A stretch of 64,000 nt of DNA from an uncultured Shewanella sp. (lineage in GTDB: Bacteria; Pseudomonadota; Gammaproteobacteria; Enterobacterales; Shewanellaceae): contig NZ_CANLZC010000002.1 in NCBI RefSeq assembly GCF_947495455.1, forward strand, positions 1 to 64,000, given 5' to 3'. The stretch's first letter is position 1; each line of letters starts with the position of its first letter. This document shows positions 58,027 through 64,000 of this stretch, piece after piece. The translations under genes and the position numbers were made by a program. The notes below the pieces were generated by a model, which made no database searches, was not told the DNA's origin, and saw nothing but the letters and a program-made list of their open reading frames with translations.

Positions 58027-59070
58027 TCAATTAAACAGAATACTCACTGGCATACCTTCTACCCAAGTATCCACTGCAGGTTCTTCTACAAAAGACATGG
58101 TCACTTTAAGCAATGCTGGCTGCCCTTCAAAAGGCTTGGCTAATTGAGTCGGTAGCTTACTGGCTAACACCGTCGGCAATGCGATTTTAGCACTGTATTT
58201 TTTTCCATTTGGAAAAATAATCGTCACAGAATTCCCTAACTTCACTCTATCAACATATTCAGACTTTAAATAACCAATAATTTGAGGAATATCATTTTTT
58301 GCTATTTTAATAATGGGTTCACCTTGTAGAACTCGATGCTCTTCCAATACTAATGTCTCAATGACCAGTCCATCAAATGGGCTAGTAATATTTAAATTAT
58401 TTAAATGACTATTCTTAAGCGCGAGCTCCTTTTCAAAATCGAGTACTAATTTTGCAAAGGATCCCGATATTTTATTTTCTTGATAATCAACCAATGCCTG
58501 ATTGTACCTTATTTTTTCGTTAAATAATAAGATTTCAGATGAATACACTAAGTTAACTATATTAATATAATCTAATTCTGATACTAGGCTATTATTCCTA
58601 TATTTATCATAGTCTGATTTAATCTTTGATATCCCTCCCATATTGTCTTTAGCATTAGAAATAGCTTTTTCGTAAAAGGAAAAATCAACCTGAGTGGTGC
58701 TTGAATGCTCTTTCTTCAAATTGGATAATGATTTTTTAATAAATTCTATCTCAGCAGTTAATGAACTATTACTCATTCTAACTAAATGTTGACCCGATGA
58801 TATTTTTTGACCATTTATGACATTTATTTTATTAACTATTGCATCCTCTGAAGCCCTGATCACAATAGGGTTTACTGTTAATATACCAGGTGCCACAATT
58901 AAAATATAATTATAATAAATAAAGTATAAGACTATAAAAACAGGGCTTAAAACAATAAACAATAATAAATACCACCTTAGTTTATAACCGTTTCTCTTTG
59001 AAGAACCATAGGATACTTTTTTATCATTTAAAGGGTGACTTGTTTTTTCATGAGGAAATTGTACTTCCAT
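58027..59070 (-). CDS. HlyD-family membrane-fusion/adaptor protein
   Basis: A 347-aa protein. It has a basic cytoplasmic N-terminus, one membrane helix (about residues 32-56), a lipoyl-like strand pair around APGILTVNPIVIRASEDAIV, a long helical hairpin (about 105-215), and the second half-lipoyl NITSPFDGLVIE with a beta-barrel domain. It belongs to the periplasmic adaptor fold. Positioned 2 bp after a processive glycosyltransferase, it probably couples polymer synthesis to export, as Alg44-type proteins do. That role is inferred. Confidence 0.86.
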   Translation of the reverse strand: MEVQFPHEKTSHPLNDKKVSYGSSKRNGYKLRWYLLLFIVLSPVFIVLYFIYYNYILIVAPGILTVNPIVIRASEDAIVNKINVINGQKISSGQHLVRMSNSSLTAEIEFIKKSLSNLKKEHSSTTQVDFSFYEKAISNAKDNMGGISKIKSDYDKYRNNSLVSELDYINIVNLVYSSEILLFNEKIRYNQALVDYQENKISGSFAKLVLDFEKELALKNSHLNNLNITSPFDGLVIETLVLEEHRVLQGEPIIKIAKNDIPQIIGYLKSEYVDRVKLGNSVTIIFPNGKKYSAKIALPTVLASKLPTQLAKPFEGQPALLKVTMSFVEEPAVDTWVEGMPVSILFN

Positions 59071-59072
59071 AA

Positions 59073-60395
59073 TTAAAACCGCTTACCCCGTTTTATCACC
59101 CACCAAGGTGCCATATTAGACTCTTCATGGCTACGTCTAAAAATCTCATTAGACATTGCAAATGCAGAGAGTAACTTCATAATAAATTGATAAATTGGAA
59201 ATAAAGGTAACCATAAACACAAATATATATCAATATTTTTCTTTTCTGAAACTAATAACAAATAGGTACAAAAGTATATACTGCATGTAAATAGATAAAT
59301 AAGATATAAAAATAGCGTCAAAGATAAAACAACAACAAATGGATATGTTACTAGTAAAAATAACAGATAAAAAATAATCATAAATGGTAAAGCAACATTT
59401 TGAAAAATACCATATATATATAGAAAAATCAGGTTACCCCATCCTAATAGTTTTACTGTTAACCCTATTTTATGCTTTCTTAAATATAGAAATAATAAAT
59501 CACCATCCCATCGTAGCCTCTGCTTTATTAAACTCATCACAGTATCAGGTACATCTGTGTGACCAATTGAGTTCGAAGAAAAACACAATTTATAGAATGG
59601 ATATCGCCTTTTATATTGTTTTAACCTTACCGTTAAATCTAAATCTTCAGCTGTATGTGTATCCCATCCTCCAATGGTTTTAAGCATTTCTCTACGAAAA
59701 GCACCAAATGCCCCTGAAATATTATTTATCACCCCCCATTCTGACATTCCTATTTTTCCAAGCCTCATAGATAACATATACTCTATAGACTGTAATTTAG
59801 TTAGAAAATTCTTATTTTCATTTCTAACTCTCAATGCACCACCCGAAGCAATGACATTCTGATCACTAAATGCCAAAGCCATTTCATAAGCCATATTATT
59901 ATCAAAGGAAGTATCAGCATCGACATTAATAACGAGTTGATTTTTAGCCTCAAACAATCCAGCATTTAAAGCTGAAACTCTTCCTCCTCGATACCATTTA
60001 GGTAACACTTTAATCTTCCTCATACTTCTATTCTTATATTTTTTCTTATAAAATAATGCTGTTTTATAAGTTTCTATGTTTTGTTTTACTCCATCAATCA
60101 CCAATATAATTTCAATATCATTAGGGTAATATTGCTCAACAAGGGTATCGATTGTCGTTCTGATTGCATCACCTTCAGAATAACAAGTCACAATCACACT
60201 GATCGTTGGAAAGTCATCGCCATCGTTTTTATGACTCAACTTAAACCACTTTAATACTCCAATAAAAATCAATATCAAAAAAGGTAATTCAATGAGAATA
60301 AATAAAGGGAAAGCCATAACTAATAATTCAAAATTATTCACAGGCACATAAATCCACATTGAAATAAAATAGTAAATATCATTCATAATGTTCAC
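59073..60395 (-). CDS. Family 2 processive glycosyltransferase
   Basis: A 440-aa membrane enzyme. One or two N-terminal helices precede the GT-A domain, which starts at PTISVIVTCYSEGDA. Catalytic signatures of processive GT2 enzymes are visible: NVDADTSFD (DxD, residues 159-161), TAEDLDLT (catalytic Asp near 251) and QRLRW (292-296). About four C-terminal helices would form the extrusion channel. The relatives are cellulose, hyaluronan and poly-N-acetylglucosamine synthases. The product is unknown. It overlaps the upstream TackOD1 gene by 17 bp. Confidence 0.9.
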   Translation of the reverse strand: MNIMNDIYYFISMWIYVPVNNFELLVMAFPLFILIELPFLILIFIGVLKWFKLSHKNDGDDFPTISVIVTCYSEGDAIRTTIDTLVEQYYPNDIEIILVIDGVKQNIETYKTALFYKKKYKNRSMRKIKVLPKWYRGGRVSALNAGLFEAKNQLVINVDADTSFDNNMAYEMALAFSDQNVIASGGALRVRNENKNFLTKLQSIEYMLSMRLGKIGMSEWGVINNISGAFGAFRREMLKTIGGWDTHTAEDLDLTVRLKQYKRRYPFYKLCFSSNSIGHTDVPDTVMSLIKQRLRWDGDLLFLYLRKHKIGLTVKLLGWGNLIFLYIYGIFQNVALPFMIIFYLLFLLVTYPFVVVLSLTLFLYLIYLFTCSIYFCTYLLLVSEKKNIDIYLCLWLPLFPIYQFIMKLLSAFAMSNEIFRRSHEESNMAPWWVIKRGKRF

Positions 60396-61758
60396 TTGAC
60401 AATTTACAATCTAACCAGATATCAGTATTGATTAAACTAGGATCAGGCAGGCTAAAATAGTAAACCTCAATAAAAAAACTATCCTCCTTTATTTTTTCTG
60501 ATAGTGTTTTCACCTTGTTTTCAATTAACTGCATATCGTCCTTAATCGGCATATTAATAAAAACTAAAATTAAATCAGTTCGATAATGACAACAGATATC
60601 CGTATCCTTAATCATACGACAAACATTTTTTGATAACTCTTCTACCAATATCATCAATGTACCATTAGATTCCTCTATCGGATTTTCCTTCACCGAATTA
60701 AGCTGTAATGCCATGACATAATGTTCTTGTTTATGCTGAATTGCGATCTTATTTAACCAAGGTAAAATACTTGAAAAATAATGAGGAGCAATTATCTCAT
60801 CAAAATCTAATGAGGGAGCCAAAATAACACTCTCATTACGTAAATAATATTCAGATAAATAACCTAATTTATAAGTAAATATCTTGTTTACTAACAAACT
60901 CGAAATTGAAGATAAACTATCACAATTAAAACATCTCACCATAGTATTCGCTTCAATAAATGTAGAGTCACAAGCATTACAAAAAAAAGTTTCTAATGGC
61001 CTATCATAATCCACACCAATATGCCTCATTTGTGTAAAGCATTTAGGGCATTCTAATTTACCTTTTCGAGTAAACAGCGACTCATTTTCGACGTATCCAC
61101 AAGTAAAACAATGTAGCGACACTCTTTCTATGACATCAATACTGTGACAATGTGGACAGGTTTCAATATAATTGAGTAAACTGCTTTGACATGTAGAACA
61201 TAAACGTATTTTATCAAGCAGTTTATCTTTATCTAATAAGGCTTTTTTTTCTAACTCGTGAAAAAAAGGCTGAGGATCATCAATGTGCTGATGATAACAC
61301 TCTAAAACAGGATAAGTGTAAATACTTTGATTATTCAAACGCTTGATTGGGCTTACTCGACGATGAGGCGCGAGCCACAACCATTCCATAAAACGGTTTT
61401 TCCCCGTTAACGGAAATCCAGTTTTACGTTTTAAGAAAGCCTCTTGCATTGACTGCCATGTTGACAACGCCCAAATACCATCAGTTAGAACCTCTGATAA
61501 AAAACTCGATTGAATGACAAATAAAAGCCATCCACAATAATTTGGATGACGATGGATTGCCATTAAAAGTACATCTTGTTCAACGGGCGCGAAATCAATA
61601 ATACAACACCCTAAAAAGTCTTTAGGTAATTCATCAATATGTGAGATCTGCTTCACAACAACACCTTTTACTGATGGTTGCGAATGCTGTCCAATGTATA
61701 CAAGTTCAACACTGATATTCACACTCCCCAATAAAGAAACAATTAAAAACAAAATCAC
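60379..61758 (-). CDS. TackOD1-domain protein with a degenerate GGDEF-like C-terminus
   Basis: A 459-aa cytoplasmic protein. The middle (about residues 180-290) is a double zinc ribbon: CSTCQSS, CPHCHS, CFTCGYVE, CPKCFTQMRHIGVDYDRP, CNACDS and CFNCDS. This is the TackOD1 output-domain pattern. The C-terminal ~130 residues follow the order of a GGDEF fold, but HYRTDLIL stands where GGDEF should be, so it is catalytically dead if real. As first gene of the operon it is a likely regulator of the glycosyltransferase. The start is uncertain: GTG at 61758, or GTG at 61722. Confidence 0.8.
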   Translation of the reverse strand: MILFLIVSLLGSVNISVELVYIGQHSQPSVKGVVVKQISHIDELPKDFLGCCIIDFAPVEQDVLLMAIHRHPNYCGWLLFVIQSSFLSEVLTDGIWALSTWQSMQEAFLKRKTGFPLTGKNRFMEWLWLAPHRRVSPIKRLNNQSIYTYPVLECYHQHIDDPQPFFHELEKKALLDKDKLLDKIRLCSTCQSSLLNYIETCPHCHSIDVIERVSLHCFTCGYVENESLFTRKGKLECPKCFTQMRHIGVDYDRPLETFFCNACDSTFIEANTMVRCFNCDSLSSISSLLVNKIFTYKLGYLSEYYLRNESVILAPSLDFDEIIAPHYFSSILPWLNKIAIQHKQEHYVMALQLNSVKENPIEESNGTLMILVEELSKNVCRMIKDTDICCHYRTDLILVFINMPIKDDMQLIENKVKTLSEKIKEDSFFIEVYYFSLPDPSLINTDIWLDCKLSSEHYE

Positions 61759-62162
61759 AAGATGAACAAATTATAGCCTAAATGACTGACTTCAACCTGC
61801 TCATAGCCCAAACGAATTAAAACTTATACGTATTTTTTATTTATATAAATCTAATACCAATCTAAGTGAATATTTCGGCATTAGCTTGTCAAGGCGATAT
61901 ACAAACTCAATGACAAAAGATAAGTAAACCCGATAAAAACATGACAAAGTGATGGTTTCACACATTCAACATATACAGTAACTTTGTATGCAACCTTGTA
62001 TGCAAAAGACAAGATTTGGTGTTTTCTGTCAAAATCAGATAAAGTAACCAACTTAAAACAAAAAAAACACATCATCACTCAAACGTTAACACTTATTCAA
62101 TCACAGCCTGTTATCAGGCCGAAAGAGTGAACCCGTTTTGAGATAATTTGGGGTAAGACAGC
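61759..62162. other. Divergent intergenic region, no gene seen
   Basis: A 404-bp gap between the TackOD1 operon and the POT transporter. It contains a single MITE-like end TAATACCAATCTAAGTGA near 61850, a direct repeat of TTGTATGCAA near 61984-62002, and the palindrome GCCTGTTATCAGGC at 62106-62119 close to the transporter start, which could be an operator. A 65-codon minus-strand frame here has no support. Confidence 0.5.
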
Positions 62163-63698
62163 ATGAGTCAAAGTATTTCCCACTCAGGTAATGATCTGCG
62201 TGAAGTAAAACAACTGGGCATGTGGGCGTCCATTGCCAGTTTAAGCTATATATTTTGGATGGTCGGCGGCATGGAGCTCATTGAGCGTATCGCATATTAC
62301 GGCGTGAAAGCCAGTGCCGGCCTGTATGCCCAATCACCCAGCTCTGCAGGCGGTCTTGGGATCAGTTTAAGTGATTATGGTGTGATCATATCAATCTGGG
62401 CCTTAATGCAAACCTTTATCCCTGTTTTCACGGGTGGCATATCCGATAGAGTCGGCTATAAAGAAACCATTTTTATCTCTACTTTGGTAAAAATTGCAGG
62501 GTATTTGGTCATGGCCTTTTTCCCCAGTTTTTGGGGGTTTTTAATCGGTGCCATGTTACTTGCAGGGGGAACCGGCATTTTTAAGCCCGGCATTCAGGGC
62601 ACTCTTGTTCTCTCCACGAACCGAAATAACTCCTCCATGGCTTGGGGAATTTTTTACCAAGTAGTGAACATAGGTGGCTTTTTAGGCCCCTTAGTGGCCG
62701 TGCACATGCGCCAATTGTCATGGGAAAATGTCTTTTTTGCTTGTGCGGCCATCATTTCATGTAACCTTTTATTATTACTGGCTTATAAAGAACCTGGTAA
62801 GGCCGAGCGACTCGCCCGCAACGCCAAAATTAAATCTGGCGAAATCAAGCAAGAAGTACTCTGGAAAGATGCATTGCATGAGCTCAAAAAACCTGTGGTG
62901 ATTTACTACATGTTAGTATTTGCTGGTTTTTGGTTTATGTTTAATGCCTTATTTGATGTGCTTCCCATTCACATTGCTGAATGGGTGGATACCAGTGTGA
63001 TTGTCACTAGCTTGTTTGGCGAAGCGGGCACCAGTAATGGCATGCTTCAGTTTTGGTTAGGCCTGAATAATGCTGGTACCAAAGTGATGCCCGAGGGCAT
63101 GCTCAATCTCAATGCTGGCATGATCATGACCAGCTGTTTTCTCATTGCTGCCTTAACGGCGAAGTATCGTATCACCAGCGCCATGTTAATGGGCTGTTTA
63201 TTCAGTATTCTCGCCTTTGTCTTTATTGGTGCGACCAATGCTGCGTGGATGATAGTACTCGCCATCGCTTTATTTTCCATTGGCGAAATGATGATAAGCC
63301 CAAAGAAAAACGAATTCATGGGCAATATTGCACCAGAAGGTAAAAAAGCCATGTACTTAGGCTTTGTCATGTTACCCCAAGGTATTGGCTGGGGATTAGA
63401 AGGTTATTTTGGCCCTAAACTGTACGAGCATTTTGCCTCAAAAGAGCGTTTTTCAAGGGAGCTGTTAGCCGAGCGAGGAATGAGTGAAAGTGCCATTACC
63501 GCCATTCCACAAGGTGAAGCCTTTGATACCTTAGTGGCCTATACAGGTGAAAGCGCTAAGCAATTAACTCAGTTACTTTATCATACTCATGATATCGGTA
63601 TGGCTTGGTACATCATCGGCGCTATTGGAGCCATTTCCGCCGTTGGGATCTTCTTATACGGTCAATGGTTGTATCGTTTACAAAAACAACAAGCCTAA
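62163..63698 (+). CDS. POT/MFS-family (peptide-type) transporter
   Basis: A 511-aa inner-membrane protein with about 12-14 hydrophobic segments. It has GGMELIERIAYYGVKA in the first helix region (compare the POT ExxERFxYYG motif), a GTGIFKPGIQGTL loop, and FYQVVNIGGFLGP, corresponding to the PTR2 signature FYxxINxGSL. POT proteins use protons to import di- and tripeptides, but divergence from the ERF and PTR2 consensus leaves the substrate open. GGGGTAAGAC precedes the ATG. Confidence 0.82.
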   Translation: MSQSISHSGNDLREVKQLGMWASIASLSYIFWMVGGMELIERIAYYGVKASAGLYAQSPSSAGGLGISLSDYGVIISIWALMQTFIPVFTGGISDRVGYKETIFISTLVKIAGYLVMAFFPSFWGFLIGAMLLAGGTGIFKPGIQGTLVLSTNRNNSSMAWGIFYQVVNIGGFLGPLVAVHMRQLSWENVFFACAAIISCNLLLLLAYKEPGKAERLARNAKIKSGEIKQEVLWKDALHELKKPVVIYYMLVFAGFWFMFNALFDVLPIHIAEWVDTSVIVTSLFGEAGTSNGMLQFWLGLNNAGTKVMPEGMLNLNAGMIMTSCFLIAALTAKYRITSAMLMGCLFSILAFVFIGATNAAWMIVLAIALFSIGEMMISPKKNEFMGNIAPEGKKAMYLGFVMLPQGIGWGLEGYFGPKLYEHFASKERFSRELLAERGMSESAITAIPQGEAFDTLVAYTGESAKQLTQLLYHTHDIGMAWYIIGAIGAISAVGIFLYGQWLYRLQKQQA

Positions 63699-63719
63699 TT
63701 CAAAATCAGTCTAAAGCTA

Positions 63720-63741
63720 GCGCTCCTTATTCCGGGAGCGC
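63720..63741. terminator. Hairpin between convergent POT and rsuA-type genes
   Basis: Stem GCGCTCC / GGAGCGC around TTATTCCG lies 22 bp past the transporter stop and includes the stop region of the convergent pseudouridine synthase gene. Probably a terminator for the transporter gene, though only a short T-run (CAATTTCT) follows. Confidence 0.6.
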
Positions 63742-64000
63742 AATTTCTGTGTTTGTCAGGCTTCGATAATACCCCGTAGGTAAGTCGCTATCTAAAACGA
63801 TTTTTCCAACGGATATTCTGTGTAATGCAACCACAGGATTGCGAAAGCGACCAAACATCCGCTTAATTTGATGATAGCGTCCTTCCATTAACGTCACTAT
63901 CGCCACATATTCACTGAGGATCTCAAGCTTTACGGGTAAAGTAGTAATATCTTCATAGGCAAAATACATACCCGCGGCAAACGCATCGATATAATCTGAC
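63727..64000 (-). CDS. rsuA: 16S rRNA pseudouridine synthase, RsuA-like (C-terminal part)
   Basis: The frame is open to the window end, so only the last ~90 residues are seen. They include EGRYHQIKRMFGRFRNPVVALHR, which matches the RsuA/RluE/RluF C-terminal motif, and end in LPTGYYRSLTNTEIALPE. RsuA modifies U516 of 16S rRNA. The choice of RsuA over its RluE/RluF paralogues is probable, not certain. The 5' end lies outside the window. Confidence 0.82.
   Translation of the reverse strand, partial: SDYIDAFAAGMYFAYEDITTLPVKLEILSEYVAIVTLMEGRYHQIKRMFGRFRNPVVALHRISVGKIVLDSDLPTGYYRSLTNTEIALPE

Noticed and set aside
61881..62078. 65-codon minus-strand frame upstream of the POT transporter
   Set aside because: Low-complexity hydrophobic reading of AT-rich DNA with no ribosome site and no family resemblance.

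Overview
The window is chromosomal DNA of a marine-type gammaproteobacterium, most likely Shewanella or a close relative. The evidence is the housekeeping order tRNA(Met-Leu-Gln-Gln) / ychF-pth / ubiF / miaB-ybeZ-ybeY-corC-lnt / ybeL / leuS-lptE-holA-nadD, the lptG-lptF / pepA-holC-valS block, and small families (DUF2960, DUF3634, DUF1294) that I associate with Shewanella and Vibrio relatives. The genus is an inference from gene order and protein families, not from an alignment.

Layout. 1-0.6 kb: a tRNA operon on the minus strand with a near-consensus promoter. 0.9-4.4 kb: ychF, pth and ubiF; decayed tandem copies of the 3' end of ubiF lie between its stop codon and its terminator. 4.6-8.4 kb: a four-gene sugar/sugar-acid catabolic cassette (SDR dehydrogenase, lactonase-like amidohydrolase, enolase-superfamily dehydratase, class II aldolase). 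9-9.8 kb: an orphan protein with protein-kinase-like motifs. 10-22.8 kb: conserved housekeeping genes for tRNA modification, ribosome maturation, lipoprotein acylation, leucyl-tRNA synthesis, LPS export and NAD synthesis. 22.8-25.7 kb: an accessory stretch after nadD, where rsfS would normally follow, with an acidic repeat protein and a flippase. 26-28.7 kb: GABA catabolism (gabT, gabD). 29-40.3 kb: small conserved genes, a DUF368 polyprenyl-phosphate transporter with its own 3'-end repeat array, FKBP, aminopeptidase P, an RhlE-type helicase and a dicarboxylate/amino-acid symporter. 40.3-48.1 kb: a MITE, lptFG, pepA, holC and valS.

The most unusual part is 48.2-57.9 kb. A five-gene minus-strand operon (TPP enzyme, MIO-type ammonia lyase, FAAL-type AMP ligase, KAS III-like acyltransferase, acyl carrier protein) lies exactly between two decayed IS6-family elements in direct orientation, with inward-facing terminal repeats at 49008-49022 and 56145-56159. 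This resembles a fossil IS6 pseudo-compound transposon that carried a small biosynthetic cluster I do not recognise. A MITE has replaced the left end of the left relic, and an ISAs1-family element interrupts the right relic.

58-61.8 kb holds a second unusual operon, TackOD1/degenerate-GGDEF protein, family 2 glycosyltransferase and HlyD-like adaptor. It is probably a synthase-dependent exopolysaccharide machine. The window closes with a POT-family transporter and the 3' part of an rsuA-type pseudouridine synthase.
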